From positions 1 to 47,355 of the forward strand of contig JAFXLG010000007.1 in NCBI GenBank assembly GCA_017531305.1: a stretch of 47,355 bases of DNA. Reading direction: 5' to 3'. A model generated the notes under the pieces. It had not been told where the DNA came from and did no database searches. It was given only the letters and a program-made list of their open reading frames with translations. The position numbers were made by a program, and so were the translations under genes. Source of the stretch: Alistipes sp. (lineage in GTDB: Bacteria > Bacteroidota > Bacteroidia > Bacteroidales > Rikenellaceae). Shown in pieces: positions 26,357 through 35,010 of the stretch (its first letter is position 1; each line of letters starts with the position of its first letter).

Positions 26357-26960
26357 AAGAGTAGTAATTTTAGCCAATGGGGACTACCCTACGCATCCTA
26401 AGCCACTCGAAAAACTCAAGGAGGCTGAACTTGTAGTGTGCTGCGATGGCGGAGCCGACCAATATATCGCCAATGGTTATGTGCCCGATGTTATAATAGG
26501 TGATGGCGACTCGCTAAGTCAGGAAAACCGCATCAAGTTCGCCGACAGGATTCACTACATCCCCGACCAAGAGACCAACGATCAGACAAAAGCGGTAAAA
26601 TATCTTATCGACAAAGGCTATACATCTATTTCGATAGTAGGAGCCACAGGCAAAAGGGAAGACCATACCATAGGTAATATCAGTCTTTTGGTTGAGTATA
26701 TGAGAATGGGGGCAGAGGTAAAGAGCTATACCGATTACGGAGTATTCATTGCCTGCTCTGGGACAAGGAATTTTAAATGCAGAAAAGGACAACAAGTTTC
26801 CATATTTAATTTCACATCCAAAAATCTGTCATCCAATGGATTGGAGTACCCCATCTACACCTTTACTTCATGGTGGCAAGGAACTCTAAACAACTGTTTG
26901 GGCGAGGAGTTTACCATCCACGCAGATGGGGAGTACATAGTATTTTTGAACTATATTTAA
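26340..26960 (+). CDS. thiN: Thiamine pyrophosphokinase
   Basis: This 206-residue cytoplasmic enzyme makes thiamine diphosphate from thiamine and ATP. The family motifs are complete: VVCCDGGADQYI, PDVIIGDGDSLS, PDQETNDQTKAV (Asp/Thr/Asp of the ATP and Mg site) and GATGKREDHTIGN. The C-terminal beta part (QQVSIFNFTS...NGLEYPI...TLNNCLGEEFTIHADGEYIVFL) matches the vitamin-B1-binding domain. Its start lies inside the end of the transporter gene, so import and activation of thiamine are coupled. Confidence 0.95.
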   Translation: MTNKDKRVVILANGDYPTHPKPLEKLKEAELVVCCDGGADQYIANGYVPDVIIGDGDSLSQENRIKFADRIHYIPDQETNDQTKAVKYLIDKGYTSISIVGATGKREDHTIGNISLLVEYMRMGAEVKSYTDYGVFIACSGTRNFKCRKGQQVSIFNFTSKNLSSNGLEYPIYTFTSWWQGTLNNCLGEEFTIHADGEYIVFLNYI

Positions 26961-26963
26961 ACC

Positions 26964-27464
26964 CTACTTCAGCAACTTCTCATAAGCCAAACGGCGACTC
27001 TCGATCACCACATCGCCACAATAGGTATAGCCAAGCGAAGCGATAAGGCTTTGCATGATTTTGTTTTCGGGATGGGTATCAATGCGCATAGATGCTACTT
27101 GCTCGGCAGCCTGAACTTCGGCTTGATACATAAAATAGCGACTATAACCGCAGCCAACATACTTGCTCGCAACACACAAACGATGGATTACGGCATACTC
27201 TCCTTCTCGAAGCCACTCTCCACCCGTCAGCTCTTCGTACGCCTTCTCGCCACTATATATCAATGCTCCATAAGCCACAATCTCGCCACTATCAAGTGTC
27301 AAGACCCTACCCACCGAGGCTTCCACATCGCGCTCTACACTACCACGATTAGGGTATCCCCTCTGCCACTGATCCACACCTGCTGCTCCAAGACGAGAGC
27401 TTGCTGCTGCAATAATCTCAGCAATCGTATCAATATCCTCTATTTTTGCCTCTCTGAAAATCAT
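26964..27464 (-). CDS. GNAT family N-acetyltransferase
   Basis: The protein has 166 residues from ATG 27464 (MIFREAKIEDIDTIAEII). The coenzyme A pyrophosphate loop is recognisable in VIHRLCVASKYVGCGYSRYFM, and the end reads MRIDTHPENKIMQSLIASLGYTYCGDVVIE, a common GNAT tail. A C-terminal Tyr/Arg pair is also typical. The acceptor cannot be inferred. It converges on thiN with a three-base gap. Confidence 0.9.
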   Translation of the reverse strand: MIFREAKIEDIDTIAEIIAAASSRLGAAGVDQWQRGYPNRGSVERDVEASVGRVLTLDSGEIVAYGALIYSGEKAYEELTGGEWLREGEYAVIHRLCVASKYVGCGYSRYFMYQAEVQAAEQVASMRIDTHPENKIMQSLIASLGYTYCGDVVIESRRLAYEKLLK

Positions 27465-27684
27465 AACCCACAAATATTACTCTACAAAGTTATAATTTTT
27501 CTGATACTAATTATTGAGAGAGAGATAAAATCGGCATTAAATAGCACATATTCAAATAAGAATTGGTGTTTAAAACAGGGAAATTTAGTGCAGAGATGCC
27601 AATCAGCACTCGTTACACTCGGCTGTGGCATGACTTAATGCTTAATTAGTTTTGGACACTATACCTTCTTGAGACAACAAAAAA

Positions 27685-27710
27685 AAGGAGATCATCACTG
27701 ACCTCCTCCT
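27685..27710 (-). terminator. Terminator of the tRNA-Gln gene
   Basis: On the minus strand, directly after the encoded CCA, an AGGAG...CTCCT hairpin is followed by eight or more T. Confidence 0.75.
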
Positions 27711-27784
27711 TGGTTGAGCTACCGAGATTCGAACTCAGAATAACAGAACCAAAATCTGCTGTGTTACCATTACACCATAGCTCA
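27711..27784 (-). tRNA. tRNA-Gln (anticodon TTG)
   Basis: A full cloverleaf reads on the minus strand: acceptor TGAGCTA/TAGCTCA, D arm GTGT...AACAC, anticodon stem GCAGA/TCTGT with loop TTTTGGT (anticodon TTG), T arm CTGAG/CTCGG with loop TTCGAAT. The discriminator is A and the CCA end is encoded (27711-27713). Confidence 0.96.
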
Positions 27785-27804
27785 ATCGTTGCTCGTAAGC
27801 GGCA

Positions 27805-27835
27805 CAAAAGTAATGCAAAAAAATTAATCAACAAA
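27805..27835 (-). promoter_or_regulatory. Promoter of tRNA-Gln
   Basis: On the minus strand TTTG (27832-27835), 19 bases, TACTTTTG (27805-27812), 20 bases before the mature tRNA. Full consensus. Confidence 0.75.
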
Positions 27836-27890
27836 ATTTACTCCGATTTATCTGCAAAACTTTCATACATTATTCTATTATTTCGACCTT

Positions 27891-28988
27891 TTAGCGAGTA
27901 CGGAGGTGCAAAATTTTACACACCTTATCAGCCACAGCCTCACCCTGCTGCACCATACCCCAATCGGTCAAGTGAATACCATCGACCGTAGAGTTCATAT
28001 CCAAGCCGAGTTCTTTTTGCGAGAGGTAATAGACTCGCTTATCGCCCTGTTTGCGGAGGGCGCCATAAGCCTTAAGATTTGCCGCATTGGCAGTCTTAAC
28101 CTTTTCTCGATTAACTCGATCTGTTTTTTCATCGCTAAATCCGACATGATCGACCAGCAAAATTGGAGCTTGGCTCTTTTGGCGAATCTGCTTGACGGCA
28201 GAGGTTAAAAGTTGATATAAATCGTCTAATGTACGATTTGCCACGTTAGGCAGGCAATCCAAAATATAGAGTGCAGCATCAATCTGAGCGATATAATCCA
28301 GCACCTCTGGCTCCATATGTCCATTACCCGAGAAGCCGAGATTTACCAAAGGGTAATCCAACTCGCGATGCACAACAGTTCCCCAAGCCATAGCAGGACG
28401 TGAGCAACAACCACCTTGAGCGATGGATGTACCATAAAGCACAATAGGCTTCTTGGTCGATGTTGGGACAAACTCAAACTCGCAGCCCTCGTTGACTCCA
28501 ATTTGAAGGCTCTTGACCCCATTATACAGAGGCAGGTACAATCTGTATTCAAACTCCTGATCGGCAGAAGCCTTTGGCAGATCATTATACTTATACGAAA
28601 CCTGATCACCGAACGAGTATCCTCCCGCCAGATAACACCACTCACCATGATTATCCACGCGATAGAGATCTACGCCCGACACGCCTGTAGATGGCATATG
28701 CGGCATAGCGTAAGAACGGCTTGTGGTGCTATATTTTATCTCAATATCGGGAGAGTCGGTACGGAAAAAGATCGCCACTCCAGCCGAATGACGCGAAAGA
28801 TTCCACACTGCATCACGCACCACACTCTTAGCACTCTCAGGAAGACGCGAATAACCCTTTATCTGATCGACAAACGCCTGATTCTGCATCACATCATATT
28901 CAGCCTGCTGAGGATCGTACCATGTCTTCTGGGCATAAGCAATGTTACTCGCCAAAACCAGCAGTAACAAACCAAAAATTCGCTTCAT
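27891..28988 (-). CDS. Secreted SGNH/GDSL esterase with N-terminal GxDLY domain
   Basis: The 365-residue protein starts with a signal peptide (MKRIFGLLLLVLASNIAYAQ). Then comes an N-terminal beta domain with GVSGVDLYRVDN, the GxDLY signature, and from about residue 180 an SGNH hydrolase: VLYGTSIAQGGCCSRPAMAW (nucleophile Ser in GTSIAQG), NLGFSGNGHME (Asn), and VDGIHLTDWGM (Asp/His). Such two-domain enzymes in Bacteroidetes act as carbohydrate esterases. It is the last gene of a GH127, thioesterase, esterase run with short gaps (13 and 21 bases). Confidence 0.88.
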   Translation of the reverse strand: MKRIFGLLLLVLASNIAYAQKTWYDPQQAEYDVMQNQAFVDQIKGYSRLPESAKSVVRDAVWNLSRHSAGVAIFFRTDSPDIEIKYSTTSRSYAMPHMPSTGVSGVDLYRVDNHGEWCYLAGGYSFGDQVSYKYNDLPKASADQEFEYRLYLPLYNGVKSLQIGVNEGCEFEFVPTSTKKPIVLYGTSIAQGGCCSRPAMAWGTVVHRELDYPLVNLGFSGNGHMEPEVLDYIAQIDAALYILDCLPNVANRTLDDLYQLLTSAVKQIRQKSQAPILLVDHVGFSDEKTDRVNREKVKTANAANLKAYGALRKQGDKRVYYLSQKELGLDMNSTVDGIHLTDWGMVQQGEAVADKVCKILHLRTR

Positions 28989-29001
28989 AACGTCACACAG
29001 T

Positions 29002-29373
29002 TTATAATTTACTCAAAAACTTCTCGCGATCAACTATATATCGCACATGGCGTCCTTTGCCAATATCGCCATCCGCATCCCACGCCTTAACCTCGAAGGT
29101 CAATCGGCGACCATCTACCTCAACAAGAGTAGCCGAAGCGGTAATGGCAGCACCCATCTTTGATGCTTTGATGTGTGAAGTAGAGATTTCCACGCCTACA
29201 GTAGCAGAGCCTTCGGGCAACTTATCGGCTACGCACATCATTGCAGCATTCTCCATCAAAGCCACCATCGAAGGGGTAGCAAAAACATCCATATCGCCCG
29301 AACCCATAGCTGCAGCGGAATTGGTCGCTGAAGCGATGGTAGTGCTTTCAAAATAAAGTCCTGAATTTAACAT
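29002..29373 (-). CDS. FlK-like hotdog thioesterase
   Basis: A single hotdog domain of 123 residues: VFATPSMVALMENAAMMCV (Thr and Glu of the FlK-type site), GVEISTSHIKASKMGAAITASATLVEVDGRRLTFEVKAWDADGDIGKGRHVRYIV. It resembles fluoroacetyl-CoA thioesterase and related housekeeping acyl-CoA thioesterases and is probably cytoplasmic. It lies between a lipoprotein GH127 and a secreted esterase, repeating the arrangement at 12.2-17.1 kb. Confidence 0.85.
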   Translation of the reverse strand: MLNSGLYFESTTIASATNSAAAMGSGDMDVFATPSMVALMENAAMMCVADKLPEGSATVGVEISTSHIKASKMGAAITASATLVEVDGRRLTFEVKAWDADGDIGKGRHVRYIVDREKFLSKL

Positions 29374-29394
29374 TTCTATCTAATTAAATTTACA

Positions 29395-31893
29395 TTATTC
29401 GATCTTAGCCTCCAAGATTCCCACAGCAGCATCTGCTTTGGGCTTAATTCTTAGACGCACAGCATCCGCCTTAACATCCTGAGCAGGATGAACTACATTA
29501 TACTGATCCTTCGCCACGCCGAAAGAATCGGTGATATAAGGTGTCAACTTATGCCACTCCGCACCACTGAGATACTCTGCCGACCACTCAACAGGCAACT
29601 GAACACCACCTTTATCGTCATACCAATAGACCGAGATGCTCTCCACCTTCTGGCTCTTTCGGAGTTTTAGCTCCACAGTCTGCTCCTCGCCCAACTTAGG
29701 CCAACTTGTCCAACGAGGGATAGAAGTATCGAACGAGTGTTTAGGCTCCTTACCATCGGCTACGGCATATTCTATATCGCCACTATAAGTAGCAGTAGCC
29801 CTTACGTCAGCCACATTACCAACGGTAAGGACTTCTCCCTCGCGAGCTGTAACTGCATTGCTAGCAAACCACACATTCATAGTACCATTATCGCCACGAT
29901 TATTCCAAGCATAATATGGGATGAGCTTCAGATCGGCATCAACCGAAGAGTCAGCCTCAACGGCATGGGCAGGGATTGTAACAAATGGAATACCTTGCAT
30001 AATGCCCTCTGAGAAATAGTCAAACTCTCCCTTATGACCATGATCACTGATAAAATAGTGAATAGGATTATGAGAATTATCAACACCCTCGGCACAATAT
30101 ACCAATGGTCCTCTGGTCACACAAAGACGATTGCGATCTGCCTCCACACGAGCATCAGCCACCGAGTAGCGCACCCTCATCGGAAGATCCAACACAACCT
30201 TATCGCCACTCTTCCAGCTACGTTTCACAGGCAAATATCCATCCACCACCTGAGAGCGCACAGCCACGCCATTTACTTTAGCCTTCGGGCTCTTGCCAGA
30301 CTCACCATCGGCATAAGCGTATAGCTCACCTGCCACAAAGCGATCTGTACACCATGTAGGGATACGCAACCAAAGGGTAAACTCCTCGCCCTCAGTTTCG
30401 GGTGTAACCTCAAACTCTATACGCCCTTGGAATGGATACTCGGTGCGCTGTTCTAATCGAACATTGCCCGCAGCCAATGCTACATCTACTGTACTGCCAA
30501 CATAGAATCCGCAGAAGATATCATCATCGGTATGCGAATAGACCATACCCGAGATCTGAGGAATAAGTCGTGCCAGATTCGAAGGACAGCAAGCTGTACC
30601 AAACCATGGAGAGCGACCAGCACGACCATGATTGAAGGTCTTGCGACCATCTGCCTGAAGCGGATTGACATAGAAGAAACGGTTTCCCTCGAGATTCACA
30701 CCCGCCAAGACATTATTATAGAGTGCAACCTCAGCCACATCGACATATTTTGCATCGGCAGAAGCCAAGAACATTCGATAGTTGAAGAATACGTTACCTA
30801 CTGCCGCACAAGTCTCATCGTAAGTATCCTTATTAGGCAACACATAAGCAGGACCGAAGCCCTCGATACCAGCCACTGCCCCCAGACCACCTGTAATGTG
30901 CATCTTGCGATCTACGATATCGTGCCAAACCGACTCCAAAGCTGGCTTTAGCGACTCATCACCCGTCTGAGCCATCACATCAGCCATACCCGAATAGAGA
31001 TATGTGGCACGCACGGCATGACCCACCGCTTCGTGCTGATCACGCACGGGCAGATGCTGCTGGGTATAGGTGTTGGTCATAACGCCACTACTTCCACCCG
31101 GGAAATATGTTACGCCACGAATATCCAAAAACTTCTTTGCCATATCCAGATATAGTTGTTTGCCCGTAGCTTGATACATCTTCACTAAAGCCAACTCTAA
31201 CTCTTCATGACCTGGGGCTTGCATAATAGGCTTGCAGTCATTGTATTTAGGATCGCCACCCACAAAGAAAACACGATTGATGTGCTCGGCACTTTTTTCT
31301 GCCACATCCAACCACTTGCGCTTGCCTGTGGCACGCCAATATGCGATTGCACCTTCATACATATGCCCCATATTGTAAAGCTCATGGCTATGAATCACCC
31401 ATGAATAACGCTCGTCACCAGCTTTACCTTTATTATTGCGCAAGTGTGGCGGCATGATATGATGTTCATAGAGATAACCATCCGCCTCCTGCGCATCGGC
31501 AATGATATCGATTATCTCATCTAACTGTTTCTCCAGAGCCTCATCCTTCTCCAAAGTAAGCAGATATGCGGCTCCTTCCATCACCTTGAAAAGGTCTGAA
31601 GACACATAAATCGGTCCTTCAAGCGTTTTTTCAACCTTCTCACCTCTAAGATATGCACCCACTCGGCGCAGATTCTCTACCGCATAGGCAGTCTTATCGA
31701 GCGAAAATGGGACAAGAGTCTGCTTCTGAATTTTAAGGCGTGGCAACCAAAAATCATCATTCAGAGTCACCTCATTGAAAGGTATCGCAGTAAGCGACTC
31801 CTCGACCTTAGCGACATCTCCATCAGAACCATTGCACGAAAATGAGATAAGTGCAACTGCCGACAAAGAGAGCATGGATAAAAGCTTGTTCAT
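29395..31893 (-). CDS. GH127 family beta-L-arabinofuranosidase-like lipoprotein
   Basis: The protein has 832 residues. A lipoprotein signal ends at Cys20 (SFSC), predicting membrane anchoring. The (alpha/alpha)6 barrel of GH127 (DUF1680) follows: FNEVTLNDDFWLPRL, YLYEHH, DEAVG-like DQHEAVGHAVRATYLYSGMAD, the catalytic YDETCAAVGNVFF (Glu and metal-binding Cys) and GTACCPSNLARLI (the Cys pair of the zinc site), so all metal ligands are present. A C-terminal beta domain of about 200 residues follows. GH127 enzymes remove beta-L-arabinofuranose from plant glycans and glycoproteins. Confidence 0.92.
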   Translation of the reverse strand: MNKLLSMLSLSAVALISFSCNGSDGDVAKVEESLTAIPFNEVTLNDDFWLPRLKIQKQTLVPFSLDKTAYAVENLRRVGAYLRGEKVEKTLEGPIYVSSDLFKVMEGAAYLLTLEKDEALEKQLDEIIDIIADAQEADGYLYEHHIMPPHLRNNKGKAGDERYSWVIHSHELYNMGHMYEGAIAYWRATGKRKWLDVAEKSAEHINRVFFVGGDPKYNDCKPIMQAPGHEELELALVKMYQATGKQLYLDMAKKFLDIRGVTYFPGGSSGVMTNTYTQQHLPVRDQHEAVGHAVRATYLYSGMADVMAQTGDESLKPALESVWHDIVDRKMHITGGLGAVAGIEGFGPAYVLPNKDTYDETCAAVGNVFFNYRMFLASADAKYVDVAEVALYNNVLAGVNLEGNRFFYVNPLQADGRKTFNHGRAGRSPWFGTACCPSNLARLIPQISGMVYSHTDDDIFCGFYVGSTVDVALAAGNVRLEQRTEYPFQGRIEFEVTPETEGEEFTLWLRIPTWCTDRFVAGELYAYADGESGKSPKAKVNGVAVRSQVVDGYLPVKRSWKSGDKVVLDLPMRVRYSVADARVEADRNRLCVTRGPLVYCAEGVDNSHNPIHYFISDHGHKGEFDYFSEGIMQGIPFVTIPAHAVEADSSVDADLKLIPYYAWNNRGDNGTMNVWFASNAVTAREGEVLTVGNVADVRATATYSGDIEYAVADGKEPKHSFDTSIPRWTSWPKLGEEQTVELKLRKSQKVESISVYWYDDKGGVQLPVEWSAEYLSGAEWHKLTPYITDSFGVAKDQYNVVHPAQDVKADAVRLRIKPKADAAVGILEAKIE

Positions 31894-32116
31894 AGTATCA
31901 TTAAGTTATAGATTAAATTCTTGCCAAAAGAAACTTCACATACAAAGGTAACAAAAAACAAGGGCTTTTAAAAATAAATTCCTAATTTTGAGTATTAAAT
32001 ATCGGAATTAATACTTTAGTGCTGATAGTAGTTTTTAATCATTGCGCATCACAAGCTAAAATGAATAAGCAAAGATTCAGTGGAGTAACGTATTACAATA
32101 TTTAATACTAAACGAT
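31894..32116. promoter_or_regulatory. Divergent control region between GH127 and MazG-like genes
   Basis: A minus-strand -7 box TACCTTTG lies at 31943-31950, about 50 bases before the GH127 ATG. An inverted repeat AGTATTAA (31991-31998)/TTAATACT (32008-32015) stands in the middle, and TTAATACT occurs again near 32102. This could be a regulator site, but the region is very AT-rich. Confidence 0.35.
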
Positions 32117-32437
32117 ATGCAAGTCAAAACTTTACAGACAGCGGTTGACGCTTGGATCAAAGAGTATGGCGTGAGATATTTCAGCGAGCTGACCAACATG
32201 GCAATACTGAGCGAGGAGGTCGGAGAATTGGCACGTATCATGGCTCGCCGCTATGGAGATCAATCTTTCAAAGAGGGCGAAAAGTGTGATCCAGCGGATG
32301 AGATGGCAGACATAATCTGGGTGGTGGTATGCCTTGCCAATCAGATGGGTATAGATTTAGAAGAGGCTATCAAGCGCAACTTCGAGAAGAAGACCACGCG
32401 AGACAGCACGCGACACATCAACAATCCTAAATTGTAG
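32117..32437 (+). CDS. MazG-like nucleotide pyrophosphohydrolase
   Basis: The 106-residue single all-alpha MazG-type domain carries the Mg-binding sites: LSEEVGELARIMARRYG (E-E-x-x-E) and DEMADIIWVVVCLANQMGIDLEEAI (E-x-x-D). Single-domain members cleave non-canonical or excess NTPs to NMP and pyrophosphate. It lies 14 bases from the converging DUF4491 gene with no evident hairpin between. Confidence 0.9.
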   Translation: MQVKTLQTAVDAWIKEYGVRYFSELTNMAILSEEVGELARIMARRYGDQSFKEGEKCDPADEMADIIWVVVCLANQMGIDLEEAIKRNFEKKTTRDSTRHINNPKL

Positions 32438-32451
32438 GATAAAGTATTTGC

Positions 32452-32733
32452 TTATTTTTTCTCCCTGCGGGGGAACCACCCCTTTTCGACACGCTTACGC
32501 TGCTCGAACAACTCCCCTATTGACCAGAGCGAAGAGGCTCCCCAAACAGCCAACAGTGTTGACCATAGTACATCTTCAACCATGAGCGATGCCACAATAG
32601 TCACAACTCCCATCAGGGCAAAAACCCACCAGCACTTCACGCCAAAATAATACTCACCCTTGATTACCAGCGGGTGAAACAATCCTATGATAAAGAATGT
32701 AGCTACTCCGATTATGATTCCTGTAAAATACAT
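32452..32733 (-). CDS. DUF4491 small membrane protein
   Basis: About 93 residues from ATG 32733 (MYFTGIIIGVATFFIIGLFHPLVIKGEYYFGVKCWWVF). Three membrane helices are likely, with a basic cytoplasmic end (EQRKRVEKGWFPRREKK). The GLFHPLVIKGEYYFG stretch is typical of DUF4491. Function unknown. A promoter (TAACTTTG at 32751-32758, TTTG at 32775-32778, minus) fixes this start and excludes the longer in-frame extension. Confidence 0.85.
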   Translation of the reverse strand: MYFTGIIIGVATFFIIGLFHPLVIKGEYYFGVKCWWVFALMGVVTIVASLMVEDVLWSTLLAVWGASSLWSIGELFEQRKRVEKGWFPRREKK

Positions 32734-32750
32734 GATATAAAATTTTGACG

Positions 32751-32778
32751 CAAAGTTACACAAAATTCGCTCCGCAAA
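32751..32778 (-). promoter_or_regulatory. Promoter of the DUF4491 gene
   Basis: On the minus strand TTTG (32775-32778), 16 bases, TAACTTTG (32751-32758), 17 bases before the ATG. Confidence 0.5.
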
Positions 32779-32864
32779 ACCTCTCATTTTTGATAGTTAT
32801 TAAATATTTAGCGATAATTTCGACCATAAACTACCACCATTCATAAAGAATTTATATCTTTGCA

Positions 32865-32872
32865 TGATTTTT
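32865..32872 (+). promoter_or_regulatory. -7 box of ffh
   Basis: TATCTTTG, 33 bases before the ffh ATG. No TTTG at the right distance. Confidence 0.5.
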
Positions 32873-32905
32873 CACTTTAGAATATATAAGTAAATAAGAT
32901 AGAAG

Positions 32906-34237
32906 ATGTTTGAAAATCTAACCGACAAATTAGAACGATCGTTTAAAATCCTCAAGGGTGAGGGTCGTATTACCGAGATCAACGTAGCCGAGACTCTGAA
33001 GGAGATTCGCCGCGCACTTATAGATGCCGATGTCAACTACAAGGTTGCCAAGAATTTCACCGATGAGGTTAAGCAGAAGGCACTTGGTCAGAATGTATTG
33101 ACTGCAGTGAAGCCCGGTCAGATGATGACTAAGATCGTACGCGATGAGTTGGCTCAACTCATGGGTGGTACGGCGACAGATATCAAGCTCGAGGGCTCGC
33201 CTGCCGTAGTGCTTATTGCAGGTTTGCAGGGTTCGGGTAAGACCACCTTCTCTGGTAAGTTGGCTTCTATGCTCAAATCGAAGAAGGGTCGTCAGGTATT
33301 GCTCGTTGCGGGTGACGTATATCGTCCAGCCGCTATCGACCAGCTGAAGGTTTTGGGTGAGCAGATCGGAGTAGAGGTTTACACCGAGGAGGGTAATCAG
33401 AATCCTGTTGAGATCGCTCAGAATGCCATCTCATACGCCCGTCAGAAGTCATACAACGTAGTGATTGTCGATACCGCAGGTCGTTTGGCAGTAGATGAGG
33501 CGATGATGCAGGAGATCACCGCAATCAAGGCTGCAGTAAACCCAAGCGAGACACTCTTCGTGGTGGATTCGATGACCGGTCAGGATGCAGTAAATACCGC
33601 CAAAGAGTTCAACGACCGTTTGGACTTTGATGGAGTGGTACTCACCAAGTTGGATGGTGATACTCGTGGTGGTGCTGCAATTTCGATCCGTTCGGTGGTG
33701 GATAAGCCATTGAAGTTTATCTCAAGCGGTGAGAAGATGGACGCTTTGCAGGTATTCCACCCTGAGCGTATGGCAGACCGTATCTTGGGCATGGGTGATG
33801 TGGTTTCACTCGTTGAGCGCGCACAAGAGCAATACGATGAGGAGGCAGCACGCCGCCTAAAGAAGAAGATCGTGAAGAATCAGTTTAACTTCAATGACTT
33901 CATCGAGCAGATCAATCAGGTCAAGAAGATGGGTAATCTGAAGGATATCGCTTCGATGATCCCTGGCTTGGGCAAGGCTTTGAGAAACGTAGATATTCCA
34001 GATGACGCTTTCAAGCAGATCGAGGCTATCATCGGCTCAATGACACCAGCCGAGCGCGAGAAGCCAGAGATTATCAACGCTAAACGCCGTGAGCGAATCG
34101 CCAAGGGTTCGGGCACTACCATCGCCGATGTCAACCGACTGATGAAGCAGTTTGAGGAGACTCGCAAGATGATGAAGATGGTAGCAGGTGGCAACATGAA
34201 GATGCCACGTATGCCACGAGGCGGCTTCCGCAGATAA
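32906..34237 (+). CDS. ffh: Signal recognition particle GTPase Ffh (SRP54)
   Basis: This 443-residue SRP protein delivers nascent inner-membrane proteins to FtsY and SecYEG. Domains in order: N (to ~95), G with GLQGSGKTT, DVYRPAAIDQL, DTAGR and TKLDGDTRGG, then the Met-rich M domain ending in MKMVAGGNMKMPRMPRGGFRR, which binds the SRP RNA. Its RNA partner ffs is in the same window at 46172-46267. Codon use is strongly biased, as expected for high expression. Confidence 0.98.
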   Translation: MFENLTDKLERSFKILKGEGRITEINVAETLKEIRRALIDADVNYKVAKNFTDEVKQKALGQNVLTAVKPGQMMTKIVRDELAQLMGGTATDIKLEGSPAVVLIAGLQGSGKTTFSGKLASMLKSKKGRQVLLVAGDVYRPAAIDQLKVLGEQIGVEVYTEEGNQNPVEIAQNAISYARQKSYNVVIVDTAGRLAVDEAMMQEITAIKAAVNPSETLFVVDSMTGQDAVNTAKEFNDRLDFDGVVLTKLDGDTRGGAAISIRSVVDKPLKFISSGEKMDALQVFHPERMADRILGMGDVVSLVERAQEQYDEEAARRLKKKIVKNQFNFNDFIEQINQVKKMGNLKDIASMIPGLGKALRNVDIPDDAFKQIEAIIGSMTPAEREKPEIINAKRRERIAKGSGTTIADVNRLMKQFEETRKMMKMVAGGNMKMPRMPRGGFRR

Positions 34238-34262
34238 GCGCATGAAAATAAGACATTTGACT

Positions 34263-34305
34263 AAAAGAGGTTGTCCAGCAAGTAATTCGTTGGACAACCA
34301 CTTTT
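34263..34305 (+). terminator. Terminator of ffh
   Basis: AAAAG plus GGTTGTCCA (34263-34277) pairs with TGGACAACC plus CTTTT (34291-34305) around one A/A mismatch, ending in a T-run. Confidence 0.8.
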
Positions 34306-34317
34306 TCTGTTCCATTT

Positions 34318-34372
34318 GTTCACATTTTGAGGGGGGGGGTAAATTGTAAGTGTTTAATTGGTCATTATGTAG
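34318..34372 (+). repeat. Poly-G repeat element, copy A
   Basis: A 55-base element: GTTCACATTTTGA, nine G (34331-34339), an AT-rich part, then ATTGGTCATTATGTAG. Copy B at 35011-35065 matches at about 85-90% of positions but has ten G. Copy A lies 90 bases before the beta-barrel-like gene. Confidence 0.8.
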
Positions 34373-34462
34373 CACATTAGGCAAATTGGACTAATCGAAC
34401 ACAATAGTTTCCTTTTTGTTGCGTTTTATAGATGTGTAAACTAAGAAACAAGATAAATCAAT

Positions 34463-34990
34463 ATGAAAAAATTACTAATTCTCGCGGCATTACTCTTTTC
34501 GGCATCTAATCTTTTCGCCCAGATTGAGGAGTACACTGTGAGGCGAATCGAGGTAGAGCCAAGTTTCGGAATGGGACGAGGTGCCGATATAGCTGTCGAA
34601 CTACGCAATAACGTCAGTGCTTATTGGGACGTAGGCGTGCGAGCAGGCATAAATTCAGTCGGCTCACTGGTCGATGTTGTGGCAGACTACAACTTTGCAC
34701 GTCCCAATAAACAGGTCTTATTTTATGTCGGCGCAGGCGTGGGAATAGGCGACATAGATGAAACAGACTACACTGAAGGACCCAACGGAAGTAGTGCAAC
34801 ATTTACCAAACTACACGTTATGCCACGCGCAGGTGTGGAGCTATTTCAGCACGTGCGACTCACGCTGAGTCTGAACACCTACAACTTTTCTTCGATCTAC
34901 CCTATTGTCTCGCTGGGTATAGTCTTTGGTGGCGGAAGAAAAAACTCTTCTGCCAAGGAGTCGGGTTGGCTCTCAAGAGGTTATATGTAA
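34463..34990 (+). CDS. Small outer-membrane beta-barrel-like protein
   Basis: The protein has 175 residues with a signal peptide (MKKLLILAALLFSASNLFAQ). The mature part alternates hydrophobic and polar residues in short strands separated by turns: IEVEPSFGMGRGADIAVELRNN, YWDVGVRAGINSVGS, LVDVVADYNF, VLFYVGAGVGIGDID, KLHVMPRAGVELFQHVRLTLSLNTYNF, PIVSLGIVFGGGRK. This looks like an eight-stranded barrel of the OmpX/OmpW size. The last residues (NSSAKESGWLSRGYM) lack the usual terminal aromatic strand. The sequence behind GGGRK differs from the paralog fragment at 35576, which stops there. Confidence 0.65.
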   Translation: MKKLLILAALLFSASNLFAQIEEYTVRRIEVEPSFGMGRGADIAVELRNNVSAYWDVGVRAGINSVGSLVDVVADYNFARPNKQVLFYVGAGVGIGDIDETDYTEGPNGSSATFTKLHVMPRAGVELFQHVRLTLSLNTYNFSSIYPIVSLGIVFGGGRKNSSAKESGWLSRGYM

Positions 34991-35010
34991 CAAATTTTTC
35001 TGGTCAAAAT

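Noticed and set aside
27051..27638. 195-codon plus-strand frame
   Set aside because: Antisense to the GNAT gene and then low-complexity intergenic sequence; no family features.
34331..34339. Poly-G run as a sequencing artefact
   Set aside because: The same run occurs in a second, slightly different copy at 35024-35033, so the tract is probably real, although its exact length may be miscalled.
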